The notes under the pieces were generated by a model, which saw only the letters and a list, made by a program, of their open reading frames with translations, did no database searches and was not told the origin of the DNA. Made by a program: the position numbers and the translations under genes. From Thioalkalivibrio nitratireducens DSM 14787 (GTDB taxonomy: Bacteria; Pseudomonadota; Gammaproteobacteria; Ectothiorhodospirales; Ectothiorhodospiraceae): 64,000 nt of DNA. Each line of letters opens with the position of its first letter. The stretch's first letter is position 1. This document shows positions 17,887-27,297 of the stretch, one piece after another. Where the stretch lies: the NCBI RefSeq assembly GCF_000321415.2, contig NC_019902.2, positions 1,612,001 to 1,676,000 on the forward strand, read 5' to 3'.

Positions 17887-18866
17887 GCCCCGCGGCGCGA
17901 GTGCTGGCGATCGGGCTCGGATTGGCCGTTGGCTGGGGCGCCGCCGGACCCGCCGTCGCTTCCGGATCCGACTCGCCGCTGCGGGATCTGGAAGAAATGG
18001 TACGCGACTGGCGCAGCTGGTTCGGGTTCCGGGACGAGGAGCCCGAGACGGTCACGATACCGCTGCGCGCGGCGGTTGCACGGGGGGATCCGGCCCTGGT
18101 GAACCGACTGCTGAACATGGGCGCGGATCCAAACGGCACGCCCGGCGATCGCGACACGCCGCTGGAGGTCGCGATCTGGTACGGCCATCTTGACGTCGCC
18201 CGGCTGCTGCTCGACCAGGGCGCGGATCCGGGCCTCGCATCGGGAAACTTCGGGGCCACGCCGTTGCACCTCGCCGTGCGCAAGGGCGACGAAACCATGG
18301 CACGCCTGCTGCTCGACCATGGCGCCCGGGTGGACGCGGCCGCGCCGCGCCGAATCGGCATGCCCTTCGACCGGCTGGGAGACAGGCCCCTGCACGAGGC
18401 CGCGGATGCCGGTAACGTCGCCCTGGCCGAGCTCCTGATCGCACGCGGCGCCGACCCCAGTCAGACCAACGGCGCGGGCCTGACCCCGCTGCATCATGCC
18501 GCTGCGGCCGGCCACCTGGCGCTGGTCGAAACGCTGCTGGCACGTGGTGCGGATCTCGAGCAGCGCAGCCGTATTGGCGCCACCCCATTGCACTGGGCGG
18601 TGGTTCAGGGACAGGCCGAGACCGTGGCACTGCTGCTCGACCGGGGCGCCGAAATCAATACCCGCACGCGCAATGGCAGCACGCCGCTCCATGGCGCCGT
18701 CTCCCGCGGGCAGGTGGAACTGGTCACGCTGCTGCTCGACCACGGCGCCGATGTGGCCGCGCGGGGTCAGACCGAGGAGACGGCACTCGCGATCGCCCGC
18801 CGCCTTGGACACCCTGAGCTTGTGCGCCTGCTGCAGGCCGCCATGGATCCGGCACCGGGCGAATAG
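17883..18866 (+). CDS. Secreted ankyrin-repeat protein
   Basis: 327 aa. The N-terminal signal peptide (VSPAARVLAIGLGLAVGWGAAGPAVASG) is followed by about seven ankyrin repeats from residue 60 on, with repeated consensus such as DTPLEVAIWYGHLDVARLLL, ATPLHLAVRKGDETMARLLL and LTPLHHAAAAGHLALVETLL, each ending in DxGADP-like turns. The GTG start overlaps the stop of the preceding HExxH gene. Ankyrin arrays bind proteins, so this may be a periplasmic partner or inhibitor of the putative peptidase; that is inference from the overlap. No catalytic domain is present. Confidence 0.85.
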   Translation: MSPAARVLAIGLGLAVGWGAAGPAVASGSDSPLRDLEEMVRDWRSWFGFRDEEPETVTIPLRAAVARGDPALVNRLLNMGADPNGTPGDRDTPLEVAIWYGHLDVARLLLDQGADPGLASGNFGATPLHLAVRKGDETMARLLLDHGARVDAAAPRRIGMPFDRLGDRPLHEAADAGNVALAELLIARGADPSQTNGAGLTPLHHAAAAGHLALVETLLARGADLEQRSRIGATPLHWAVVQGQAETVALLLDRGAEINTRTRNGSTPLHGAVSRGQVELVTLLLDHGADVAARGQTEETALAIARRLGHPELVRLLQAAMDPAPGE

Positions 18867-19264
18867 CCTGGGTCGTACCAGGGGCTGGCGGCGGCCCGGC
18901 TCGTTTCGCGCCCCGTTTGACCACGAACCGGGATTCAGTCAGGGCCGCTGTGAGCCACGGCTTCACCGTGTTGTCGATCCAACCTGCGTGAGCACCGGCC
19001 CTCGCGACCCGGGACACGCGATTACTGCCATACGCCCTCCTCGGGCGATGGCGCCACCCCGTTCACCCTGGATCGGCCGATCGCCGGAGTTAGTGTGGCA
19101 CGACCCGGGTCGCCGGACCCGGAGGGGAATCCGCCGCAGCCCGTCGCAGCGGTAACTCACGAGTGGGCGAAACCCGCGGTCCACGGCACATCGTCCGCTT
19201 GACGCTTGACTTATCTCAAGGCCGGAACCGTGAGTGCTGCGGTATAGCTGACCCGGAACACGGC
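18867..19264. other. Intergenic region upstream of nosR
   Basis: About 400 bp. The only element I can support is the FNR-type box at 19206-19219; the rest shows no gene, RNA or clear terminator. Confidence 0.5.
19206..19219. promoter_or_regulatory. FNR/DNR-type box upstream of nosR
   Basis: TTGAC-TTAT-CTCAA, a 5-4-5 dyad with one mismatch per half from the FNR consensus TTGAT-N4-ATCAA. It ends 45 bp before the nosR start, a position suited to activation under anoxia or NO. Confidence 0.7.
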
Positions 19265-21526
19265 ATGGAAAGGCTCATGGCTCCACACCGAAGCGCGCTG
19301 TCCTGGCCCCTGATGAGCCTGCTGCTGATCGTTGTCGGCTCCATCGGTCTGACATCGCCGCCGGCGGCCTGGGGAGCGGATCCGGCGGCCACGGTTTCCG
19401 CCGGTGCAACGCCTGAACTGCTGCAGGGGCACCCCCATCGCGCACAGATCCTGAGGCTGTTTCCAGCCGCCGACCGGCTGGGTCCACCGGAGGGTGAGCC
19501 ACCCTCGGCGGCGGTCCTGCAGGGTGACGACCTGCTGGGCTTCGTGCTGTACACCGATGACGTTGCCCCGATCGCCGCCTACTCGGGCAAACCGGTGAAC
19601 CACCTGGTAGGCCTCGACCTGGAGGGCAACATCACGGGTGCCTTCGTGATCGAGCACCACGAGCCCATTCTGCTGGCTGGCATCCCGGAGCGGCGTCTGC
19701 ACGAGTTCGTGGCCCAGTACGCCGGCAACCGGATACTGGATCCGATGCGGGTGGGCGCGATGTCCCGGCCCGGTTACGTGATGCTCGACGGCGTGACCGG
19801 CGCGACCGTGACGGTCCTGGTACAGAACGAGACCATTCTGCGTTCGGGCCGCGCGGTCGCGATCGCCCGGGGTATCGTGGATCCGGATCCGGCAGCGGCC
19901 CTGCCGCCTTCCACGGTGCGCATGGAGATCTTCGCAGCGGCGGACTGGGAGTCCCTGCTCGGCGAGGGTTCCATCGGGAATCTCCTGGTCACGCGCGGCG
20001 AGGCGGACGACGCTTTCGCCGGAACTCCTGCCGAGGGTGTGGCCACCGCTCCGCCGGACGAACGCGACCAGACCTTCATCGACCTGTACTACGCCCACCT
20101 GAACCCGCCGACGATCGGCCGGAACCTGCTCGGCGAACGCCAGTACGACTGGCTGATGGAGGAACTGGACGACGGCGAGCACGCGGTGCTGATCATGGCC
20201 AATGGGCGCTATTCCTTCCGCGGTCACGGATTCGTTCGCGGCGGGATCTTCGACCGCTTTCAGTTGGTGCAGGACGATCGCGGCATCACCTTCCGGGATC
20301 TCGACCACCACCGCCCCACCGCGCTGGTGGCCGACGGCATGCCTTCATTCGGCGAGACGGCGATCTTCATCATCCGGGCCGAGCACGAGCTCGACCCGGG
20401 CCGGCCCTGGCAGGCGGAGTTGCTGGTCGTGCGCCAGGTCGGCGCGCTGCTCAGCGAGTACGTCGTCTTCGCCGGCGATTACCGGCTGCCCGACGCCTAC
20501 GTGGACCGTCCCGATCCTCCCGCCGCCGCGCAGGACCTCTCGGACCAGCCGATCTGGGTGATCATCTGGCACGAGCGCAGTTTCCACATCGCCGTGCTCG
20601 GGGGCTCGCTGCTGCTGTTGACGCTGATCCTGTTCTTCCAGGACTGGCTGGTGCGCCGGCCTCGGCTGCTGTCCTGGCTGCGCACCGGCTTCCTCGTCTA
20701 TACTCTCGTGTTCATCGGCTGGTACACGCTGGCGCAGCTCTCGGTGGTCAACGTGCTGACCTTCACCAACGCGGTGATCGGTGACTTCCGCTGGGAAACC
20801 TTCCTGATGGACCCGATGATGTTCATCCTCTGGAGCTTCGTCGCGGTCACGCTGCTCCTGTGGGGCCGCGGGGTCTACTGCGGATGGCTGTGCCCGTTCG
20901 GCGCGCTGCAGGAGCTGGTGAACAAGGTGGCCAACTTCTTCAAGGTGCCGCAGTTCAATTTCCCGCCGATCGTGCACGACCGGCTGTGGTCAGTGAAATA
21001 CATCATCCTGCTGGTGCTGTTCGGCGTTTCCTTGCAGTCGATGGCACAGGCCGAGTGGCTGGCGGAGGTGGAACCGTTCAAGACCGCGATCGTGCTGCAC
21101 TTCCAGCGCGAATGGGCCTACGTCTTCTATGCCGGTGCGCTGGTGGCCATCTCGGCCTTCAATCACAAGTTCTACTGCAAGTACCTCTGCGCGCTCGGTG
21201 CCGCACTGGCGATCGGCGGGCGCCTGCGCCAGTTCGAGTGGCTGCGCCGACGCAAGGAGTGCGGCCGGCCGTGCCAGATCTGCGCGAACGAGTGCGAGGT
21301 ACAGGCGATCAAACCGACCGGCGAGATCAACATGAACGAGTGCCACTATTGCATGGACTGCCAGGTCACCTATTACAACGACCGCAAATGCCCGCCGGTG
21401 GTCGAAAAGCGCAAGCGCCGCGAACGCGTTCCCGTCGCCGAGCAGGCGGTCAAGCGCATCGAGGCCGGGATGGCCGGAAAACGCGGCCGGGAGAAGCCGT
21501 CTGCGGAGGAAACGACGAGTGGCTGA
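19265..21526 (+). CDS. nosR: NosR, membrane iron-sulfur flavoprotein for N2O reduction
   Basis: 753 aa. A signal/TM start (LSWPLMSLLLIVVGSIGLTS) precedes a periplasmic FMN-binding domain (about residues 60-390; the threonine region DGVTGATVTV is the expected flavinylation site). Several TM helices follow, with CGWLCPFGALQELVN and CKYLCALGAAL CxxxC(P) motifs. The C-terminus carries ferredoxin-like clusters CGRPCQICANECEVQA and CHYCMDCQVTYYNDRKCPP. This is the full NosR architecture, needed for nosZ expression and electron delivery to N2O reductase. ATG 19265 was chosen; ATG 19277 is possible. It lies first in the cluster behind an FNR box and overlaps nosD by 8 bp. Confidence 0.95.
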   Translation: MERLMAPHRSALSWPLMSLLLIVVGSIGLTSPPAAWGADPAATVSAGATPELLQGHPHRAQILRLFPAADRLGPPEGEPPSAAVLQGDDLLGFVLYTDDVAPIAAYSGKPVNHLVGLDLEGNITGAFVIEHHEPILLAGIPERRLHEFVAQYAGNRILDPMRVGAMSRPGYVMLDGVTGATVTVLVQNETILRSGRAVAIARGIVDPDPAAALPPSTVRMEIFAAADWESLLGEGSIGNLLVTRGEADDAFAGTPAEGVATAPPDERDQTFIDLYYAHLNPPTIGRNLLGERQYDWLMEELDDGEHAVLIMANGRYSFRGHGFVRGGIFDRFQLVQDDRGITFRDLDHHRPTALVADGMPSFGETAIFIIRAEHELDPGRPWQAELLVVRQVGALLSEYVVFAGDYRLPDAYVDRPDPPAAAQDLSDQPIWVIIWHERSFHIAVLGGSLLLLTLILFFQDWLVRRPRLLSWLRTGFLVYTLVFIGWYTLAQLSVVNVLTFTNAVIGDFRWETFLMDPMMFILWSFVAVTLLLWGRGVYCGWLCPFGALQELVNKVANFFKVPQFNFPPIVHDRLWSVKYIILLVLFGVSLQSMAQAEWLAEVEPFKTAIVLHFQREWAYVFYAGALVAISAFNHKFYCKYLCALGAALAIGGRLRQFEWLRRRKECGRPCQICANECEVQAIKPTGEINMNECHYCMDCQVTYYNDRKCPPVVEKRKRRERVPVAEQAVKRIEAGMAGKRGREKPSAEETTSG

Positions 21527-22844
21527 TGCCCGGTCCGATGGTCCGTCCGTGCGACACGACCGGTGGCGCTGGGCGATCGCGCTGCTGCTCTGGCTGCCGC
21601 CGCTGTTCGCCGGTGCCGAAGGGAACGCCCCCCCTCCCCTGCAGGCGCTGATCGACGCCGCGGAACCAGGGGCCACGGTCACGGTGCCGGCCGGAACGCA
21701 CCGGGGCGGGCTGGTGATCGACCGTCCGCTGACGCTGGCCGGTGTACCCGGGGCCGTGCTCGACGGACAGGGCCAGGGCGATATCGTCCGCGTGCAATCG
21801 CCCGACGTCACGATACGTGAACTGACGCTAGAGAATTCCGGCGAGAACCTGACGCTGATGAACGCCGGCATCCATGCCGACCGCGATGCGCACAACCTGC
21901 GCGTCGAAAACACGGTGATGAAGAATGTGCTGTTCGGGGTCTGGGTCTGGCATTCGGAGAATGCCCGGATCACCGGCAATACGATCCGGGGCAAGCCGCA
22001 GCTGCAGTCGCAGGACCGCGGCGACGGCATCCGCCTGTTCAACGTGACCGGCGGAATCTTTGCCCACAACGATGTCCGCGACGCCCGCGATGGCGTCTAT
22101 GTCGATACCAGCCGCGACCTCGACTTCGTCGGCAACCGCTTCCGCGACATGCGCTTCGGCATCCACTACATGTATGCCCATGACGGGCGCATCATCGACA
22201 ACCACACCACCGCCACCCGCAGCGGGCTCGCGCTGATGTCGTCGCGCCAGCTCGAAGTCACCGGCAACCGTTCGGTGAACGATCTGAACTACGGCATCCT
22301 GCTGAATTTCGTGACCGACAGCGTGGTAGCCGGCAACGTCGTCACCGGTGTGCGCGGCTGGGCCGGCGGCAGCCAGGTCGAGCACGGCGTGGTGCTTGGC
22401 GTCGAGGGCAAGGCGTTCTTCGTGTACAACTCGTATTACAACGTGGTGCGCGACAACGTGTTCGCGGACAGCGACGTGGGCATCCACCTGACCGCCGGTT
22501 CCGAGGAGAACGCGATGTTCGGCAATGCGTTCATCCGCAACCGCACCCAGGTCATGTACGTCAGTACGCGCGAGCAGGAATGGTCGCACGAGGGCCGCGG
22601 CAACTTCTGGAGCGACTACCTCGGGTGGGATCTGAATGGGGACGGGATTGGCGACCAACCCTACGAACCCAACGACCTCGTCGACAAACTGCTGTGGCGG
22701 TACCCGATGGCCAAATTGCTGATGAACAGTCCGGCGGTGGCAACGCTGCGCTGGGCACAGCAGCAGTTTCCGATCCTGCGCCCGTCCGGGGTGCGCGACA
22801 GCCATCCGCTGATGCGCCCGCCGCGGGATCCGGAGTCCGCATGA
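21519..22844 (+). CDS. nosD: NosD, periplasmic copper-site maturation protein
   Basis: 441 aa. GTG start with GGAGGAAACGAC upstream. A signal peptide (WAIALLLWLPPLFAGAEG) is followed by a right-handed parallel beta-helix (CASH/NosD repeats) with successive hydrophobic/Asn rungs such as ITGNTIRG, FAHNDVRDARDGVYV and VTGNRSVNDLNYGILLN. NosD works with the NosFY ABC transporter to load the CuZ sulfide/copper centre of NosZ. It overlaps nosR upstream and nosF downstream (ATGA), so it is translationally coupled. Confidence 0.95.
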   Translation: MADARSDGPSVRHDRWRWAIALLLWLPPLFAGAEGNAPPPLQALIDAAEPGATVTVPAGTHRGGLVIDRPLTLAGVPGAVLDGQGQGDIVRVQSPDVTIRELTLENSGENLTLMNAGIHADRDAHNLRVENTVMKNVLFGVWVWHSENARITGNTIRGKPQLQSQDRGDGIRLFNVTGGIFAHNDVRDARDGVYVDTSRDLDFVGNRFRDMRFGIHYMYAHDGRIIDNHTTATRSGLALMSSRQLEVTGNRSVNDLNYGILLNFVTDSVVAGNVVTGVRGWAGGSQVEHGVVLGVEGKAFFVYNSYYNVVRDNVFADSDVGIHLTAGSEENAMFGNAFIRNRTQVMYVSTREQEWSHEGRGNFWSDYLGWDLNGDGIGDQPYEPNDLVDKLLWRYPMAKLLMNSPAVATLRWAQQQFPILRPSGVRDSHPLMRPPRDPESA

Positions 22845-23761
22845 GCGCGATCCCCGCCGTCGAGTTCCGCGCAGTGACCCGCCGTTACGGCCGCCTGGCG
22901 GCGCTGGACGGGATGAACTGGTCGTTGCGCGAGGGCGAGGTCGTCGGCCTGCTCGGCCACAACGGCGCCGGCAAGACGACCTGCATGAAACTGGTCCTGG
23001 GGGTCGCGAAGCCCACCACAGGCGAGGTGCGCGTCCACGGCCAGCCGCCGACCGGGCGCCATGCCCACGCGTTGCGCCAGCGTCTGGGCTACCTGCCGGA
23101 GAACGTTTCGTTCTATCCGCAGATGACGGGTCGCGAGGTCCTGCGTTATTTCGCGCGGCTCAAGCGCGTGCCGCCGGCGCGATGCGATACCCTGCTGGAA
23201 CGCGTAGGCCTGCAGGCCGCAGCGAAGCGCCGCGTGGGCACGTATTCCAAAGGCATGCGCCAGCGCCTGGGGCTCGCGCAGGCACTGCTCGGCGCACCAA
23301 GGCTGCTGCTGTTCGACGAACCGACCGTTGGCCTCGATCCGATTGCGACCCGCGACTTCTACCGAACCGTGGACGATCTCCGGCGCCAGGGCACCACCAT
23401 TGTGCTCTGCTCTCACGTGCTGCCTGGCATCGAGCCCCACATCGACCGGGCCGCGATCCTGCGCGAGGGGCAACTGCTCGCCTACGGCACGCTGGAAGAG
23501 CTCCGCGCCCAGGCGGCACTGCCGCTGCGCATCCGCGTGCGCGGGTCGTGGCGCCGGCCCGAGGTCGACGAAGCGCTGACAGGCATGGGCATCACGATCC
23601 GGGGCACCGAACCGGACGAGGCCGAGCTTTCCGGCCCGCCCACCGCGAAGATGCGCACCCTCGAGGTGCTTCTCGGTGCCAGCGGCGTCGAGGACATCGA
23701 CGTGATGCATCCATCGCTCGAGACCCTGTACGCGCATATCAGCCTGGGAGAAGACCGCTGA
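22841..23761 (+). CDS. nosF: NosF, ABC transporter ATPase for NosZ maturation
   Basis: 306 aa. Walker A GHNGAGKTTCMKLV, signature YSKGMRQRLGLAQALLG, Walker B LLLFDEPTVGLDP, H-loop VLCSHVLPG. A C-terminal regulatory extension (about residues 230-306) follows. It pairs with the NosY permease to energise sulfur or copper-site delivery to NosD/NosZ. The start overlaps the nosD stop by ATGA, and its stop overlaps nosY by one base. Confidence 0.95.
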   Translation: MSAIPAVEFRAVTRRYGRLAALDGMNWSLREGEVVGLLGHNGAGKTTCMKLVLGVAKPTTGEVRVHGQPPTGRHAHALRQRLGYLPENVSFYPQMTGREVLRYFARLKRVPPARCDTLLERVGLQAAAKRRVGTYSKGMRQRLGLAQALLGAPRLLLFDEPTVGLDPIATRDFYRTVDDLRRQGTTIVLCSHVLPGIEPHIDRAAILREGQLLAYGTLEELRAQAALPLRIRVRGSWRRPEVDEALTGMGITIRGTEPDEAELSGPPTAKMRTLEVLLGASGVEDIDVMHPSLETLYAHISLGEDR

Positions 23762-24591
23762 TGCGCGCGACGCTGATCATCGCCGGCAAGGAATTCCGCG
23801 ACGGGCTGCGCAACCGCTGGGTACTCGCAATCACGCTGATTTTCGCCGCTCTCGCCGTTGGCATCAGCTACTTTGGCGCCGCTGCCACCGGCACGGTGGG
23901 ATTCACCCCCGTGGCCACGACCGTGGTCAGCCTGGCCAGCCTGGCCGTGTTCCTGGTTCCGTTGATCGCGCTGATGCTCGCCTACGACACGGTAGTCGGC
24001 GAGCGCGAGCAGGGTACCCTGTTGCTGCTCCTCACCTACCCAATGAGCCGCAGCGCGCTGCTGGCCGGCAAGTACCTGGGACATGCGCTGATCATCGCGA
24101 CCTCCACCGTGGTGGGCTTCGGACTGGCAGGGATTTTCATCACCGTGCTCGCCAAGGACGTGGATGCGCATGAGCTTTGGCAGGCCTTCAGCTACTTCAT
24201 CCTGTCAGCGATCCTGCTGGGCCTGGTGTTCGTCTCGTTCGCCCACCTGATCAGCGTCACGGTACGCGAGAAGACGCGCGCGGCCGGGCTCGCGCTGGTG
24301 GTCTGGTTCCTGTTCGTGCTGATCTTCGACCTGGCGCTGCTCGGCCTGCTGGTGTCCACCGGCGGGCAGGTCGGCCAGGAGATTTTCCCCTACCTGCTGC
24401 TGCTGAATCCCACCGATGTCTTCCGTATGGCCAATCTGGCGGGTTTCGAGGCGGCGCGCGTCCACGCAGGACTCACGGACATCGCTGCACCCGGGCTCTT
24501 CAACCCGGCGCTGCTCGCAGCCGTGCTTGGGGCCTGGGCGGCCCTGCCGCTGGCTTTCGCAATGTGGCTGTTCCGCCGGCAAGGGGCCTGA
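23761..24591 (+). CDS. nosY: NosY, ABC permease for NosZ maturation
   Basis: 276 aa integral membrane protein of the ABC-2 type. It starts MRATLIIAGKEFRDGLRNRWVL and has about six TM helices (for example VVSLASLAVFLVPLIALMLA, HALIIATSTVVGFGLAGIFI, LALVVWFLFVLIFDLALLGL), with the conserved YDTVVGEREQGTLLLLLTYP loop typical of NosY. It is the membrane partner of NosF. Last gene of the first nos transcription unit; nosZ follows after 212 bp and a regulator box. Confidence 0.95.
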   Translation: MRATLIIAGKEFRDGLRNRWVLAITLIFAALAVGISYFGAAATGTVGFTPVATTVVSLASLAVFLVPLIALMLAYDTVVGEREQGTLLLLLTYPMSRSALLAGKYLGHALIIATSTVVGFGLAGIFITVLAKDVDAHELWQAFSYFILSAILLGLVFVSFAHLISVTVREKTRAAGLALVVWFLFVLIFDLALLGLLVSTGGQVGQEIFPYLLLLNPTDVFRMANLAGFEAARVHAGLTDIAAPGLFNPALLAAVLGAWAALPLAFAMWLFRRQGA

Positions 24592-24656
24592 CGCCCGACT
24601 GGCGGCCTCCACGGGCTCACTCTCCTCCCAGCTTCCCGTGTTTCTGACATGGGAAA

Positions 24657-24670
24657 TTGATTCAGGTCAA
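24657..24670. promoter_or_regulatory. FNR/DNR-type box upstream of nosZ
   Basis: TTGAT-TCAG-GTCAA, differing from the consensus dyad by one base in the right half. It lies 133 bp before the nosZ start, indicating that nosZ-nosL have their own anaerobic promoter in addition to read-through from nosRDFY. Confidence 0.75.
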
Positions 24671-24803
24671 GGAGAATCGCGGACACATGGGCGTAGCGTC
24701 GCCGTATGGCCGGTCGAGTCCGAGCGAATCGCAGTCTGCGAACGCCTCGCTGCACCGGGCCGCATATGACAACAAGAGCGCGCGAGCAGCGCAGGAGGAG
24801 ACC

Positions 24804-26699
24804 ATGAACGACGAACAGGATCAGGACAAGAAGTCTGGCGTAAGCCGACGGGGGTTCCTGGGGGCTACCGCCGTGGCCGGTGCAGCGGGGGCAGGTCTGG
24901 CGTCCGGCCTGCTCGGATTTGGCGCTGGCGAGGCGCAGGCGCGTGCGCGCAACTCGGGGCTGGAGTTTCACGTCGCGCCGGGCGAACTCGACACCTATTA
25001 CGGCTTCTGGAGCGGCGGACAGTCGGGCGAGATCCGGATTCTCGGGATCCCGTCCCAGCGCGAACTGATGCGCATCCCCGTGTTCAACCACGAGAGCGCC
25101 ACCGGCTGGGGCAAGACCAACGAGAGCAAGCGTGTGCTGAACGGCAGCCCGCACACCAACGGCGACACTCACCACGTGCATCTGAGCTACGAGAACGGCA
25201 CCTACGACGGCCGGTACGCGTTCGTCAACGACAAGCTGAACACCCGGGTGGCCCGGATCCGGCTCGACATCATGAAGCCGGACAGGATCACCGAGATCCC
25301 CAACGTCGCCGCGATCCACGGCATCAACCCGCAGCGCTGGCCCAGTACCGAGTATCTCTTCTGCAGCGGCGAAATGATCATCCCGTTGCCGAACGACGGG
25401 CGGCACCTGGACGAGCCGGAGCACTACTGGACATTGATGACCGCGCTCGATGCCGAGACCATGGATGTGAAGTGGCAGGTCTGGGTCGACGGCAACATGG
25501 ACAACCTGGTCACCGACTACAGCGGCAAGTATGTCGGCGCGACCTGCTACAACTCCGGCCGTGGCGTAACGCTGGCCGAGATGATGGGCCCCGAACGCGA
25601 CTGGGCGGTGTTCTTCAACGTTCCCGCGATCGAGAAAGCGGTTGCCGAGGGCGACTTCACGACCATCGGGGATTCGCCGGTTCCGGTCGTCGACGGTCGC
25701 GGTGCCGCGGAGGGGGGCACCGCCTACACGCTCTATGTGCCCGTGCCCCGGAGTCCACACGGCCTGAACTCGAGCCCGGACAAGAAATACGTGATCGCGT
25801 CGGGCAAGCTCTCGCCCACCGTAACGATCATGGAGTGGTCGAAGGTCGACGATTGGTTCGCGGGCAAACTCAACGATCCACGCGACACCGTGCTGGCCGA
25901 ACCCGAGGTCGGCCTCGGGCCGCTACACACGACCTTCGACGGCCGCGGGAACGCCTACACCTCGGTGTTCCTCGACAGCCAGGTGGTGAAGTGGAACATC
26001 GACGACGCGCTCCGTGCCGCACGCGGCGAGCAGGTGAACTACATCCGGCAGAAGCTCGATATCCACTATCAGATCGGTCACATCATGGCAAGCATGGCCG
26101 AGACCGTCGAGGCCGACGGCAAGTGGCTGGTCGCGCTGAACAAGTTCTCGAAGGACCGCTTCATCCCGGTGGGCCCGCTGCGGCCGGAGAACGAGCAGCT
26201 GATCGACATCTCCGGCGAGGAGATGAAACTGGTCCATGACGGCCCGGCCTTCCCTGAGCCGCACGACGTGGTGATGGTGCGGGCGGACCTGGTGCGCCCC
26301 GCCCGCGTCTGGTCGCGCGACGACCCGTTCTTCGCGGAAACCGCGGAGCGGGCACGCCAGGACGGGGTGGATCTCGAACGCGACAACACGGTCATCCGCG
26401 ACGGCAACAAGGTCCGTGTCTACATGACCAGCCTGGCGCCGAACTTCGGTCTCACCGAGTTCAGCGTGAAACAGGGCGACGAGGTCACGGTGACAGTAAC
26501 CAACCTCGACCGCATCGAGGATGTCGCACACGGCTTCGCGCTGGTGAACCACGGCGTGAACATGGAGATCAGCCCGCAACAGACCGCGTCGATCACCTTC
26601 GCCGCGAACAAACCCGGGGTGCACTGGTACTACTGCAGCTGGTTCTGCCATGCGCTGCACATGGAGATGTCCGGACGCATGCTGGTCGAGTCGGCCTGA
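24804..26699 (+). CDS. nosZ: Nitrous-oxide reductase NosZ (clade I, Tat-exported)
   Basis: 631 aa. The twin-arginine signal SRRGFLGATAVAG marks the Tat-exported clade I type. The beta-propeller domain carries the CuZ histidines (DTHHVHLSY, NHESATGWG, PHGLNSSPD, EPHDVVMV). The C-terminal cupredoxin domain carries the CuA ligands in HWYYCSWFCHALHMEMSGRM. It reduces N2O to N2 in the periplasm. The start ATG has AGGAGGAGACC in front; the frame upstream of it is not coding. The gene lies after nosRDFY rather than directly after nosR, with its own FNR box. Confidence 0.97.
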   Translation: MNDEQDQDKKSGVSRRGFLGATAVAGAAGAGLASGLLGFGAGEAQARARNSGLEFHVAPGELDTYYGFWSGGQSGEIRILGIPSQRELMRIPVFNHESATGWGKTNESKRVLNGSPHTNGDTHHVHLSYENGTYDGRYAFVNDKLNTRVARIRLDIMKPDRITEIPNVAAIHGINPQRWPSTEYLFCSGEMIIPLPNDGRHLDEPEHYWTLMTALDAETMDVKWQVWVDGNMDNLVTDYSGKYVGATCYNSGRGVTLAEMMGPERDWAVFFNVPAIEKAVAEGDFTTIGDSPVPVVDGRGAAEGGTAYTLYVPVPRSPHGLNSSPDKKYVIASGKLSPTVTIMEWSKVDDWFAGKLNDPRDTVLAEPEVGLGPLHTTFDGRGNAYTSVFLDSQVVKWNIDDALRAARGEQVNYIRQKLDIHYQIGHIMASMAETVEADGKWLVALNKFSKDRFIPVGPLRPENEQLIDISGEEMKLVHDGPAFPEPHDVVMVRADLVRPARVWSRDDPFFAETAERARQDGVDLERDNTVIRDGNKVRVYMTSLAPNFGLTEFSVKQGDEVTVTVTNLDRIEDVAHGFALVNHGVNMEISPQQTASITFAANKPGVHWYYCSWFCHALHMEMSGRMLVESA

Positions 26700-26708
26700 T
26701 TCGGGACG

Positions 26709-26732
26709 ACCCCCGGGAGAACGCCCGGGGGT
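26709..26732 (+). terminator. Intercistronic hairpin between nosZ and nosL
   Basis: ACCCCCGGG-AGAACG-CCCGGGGGT: a perfect 9-bp stem with a 6-nt loop, 10 bp after the nosZ stop and 22 bp before the nosL start. No T-tract follows, so it more likely stabilises the nosZ message or attenuates nosL than fully terminates. Confidence 0.65.
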
Positions 26733-26754
26733 GTCGCCCGAGGGAGAAACGCAG

Positions 26755-27297
26755 ATGAACCGATACCGTCGCCTGACCCTGCGCGCGGCAGGACTGGTGG
26801 TCCTGAGCGCTGCCGGGTGCACCGGCGAGACCCAGGATGCGGGCCCGCTGCTGCCGATCGAGATCGGCCGTGGCGACTTCTGTCATGTATGCGGCATGAC
26901 CATCCTCGAGTATCCCGGGCCCAAGGGGCAGGTGCACGAACTCCGCCGCGAACGGCCGCTGTTGTTCTGCTCGACGTCGGACCTTTTCGCGTACCTGCTG
27001 CAGCCCGAAACGGCTGCGCGGGTACGCGAAATCCACGTTCAGGACATGGGCGGCCGCGATTGGCAGGAGCCCGGCCCGGGTCCGCAAGGCTTCGTCGATG
27101 CGCAGGATGCCTGGTACGTGGCCGGCCATTCCCGGATGGGCGCGATGGGTCCGACGCTGGCCTCGTTCAGTGCCGAAACATCCGCCCAGACCTTTGCCGA
27201 AGAGTACGGCGGACGCCTGCTGCGTTTCCCGGAGATCGACCTGGATGTACTGCGCAGCCTTCGCGGTGCAACGCACCCGCCGCGCAGACACGGTTGA
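26755..27297 (+). CDS. nosL: NosL, copper-binding lipoprotein for NosZ maturation
   Basis: 180 aa. The lipobox SAAGC (signal peptide RLTLRAAGLVVLSAAGC) anchors it to a membrane. The copper-binding motif CHVCGM lies in GDFCHVCGMTILEYPGPKGQV, and downstream sequences FCSTSDLFAYLLQPE and VQDMGGRDW match NosL. It is a periplasmic copper chaperone for CuZ assembly. RBS AGGGAGAAACGCAG. Follows nosZ after a strong hairpin. Confidence 0.93.
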   Translation: MNRYRRLTLRAAGLVVLSAAGCTGETQDAGPLLPIEIGRGDFCHVCGMTILEYPGPKGQVHELRRERPLLFCSTSDLFAYLLQPETAARVREIHVQDMGGRDWQEPGPGPQGFVDAQDAWYVAGHSRMGAMGPTLASFSAETSAQTFAEEYGGRLLRFPEIDLDVLRSLRGATHPPRRHG

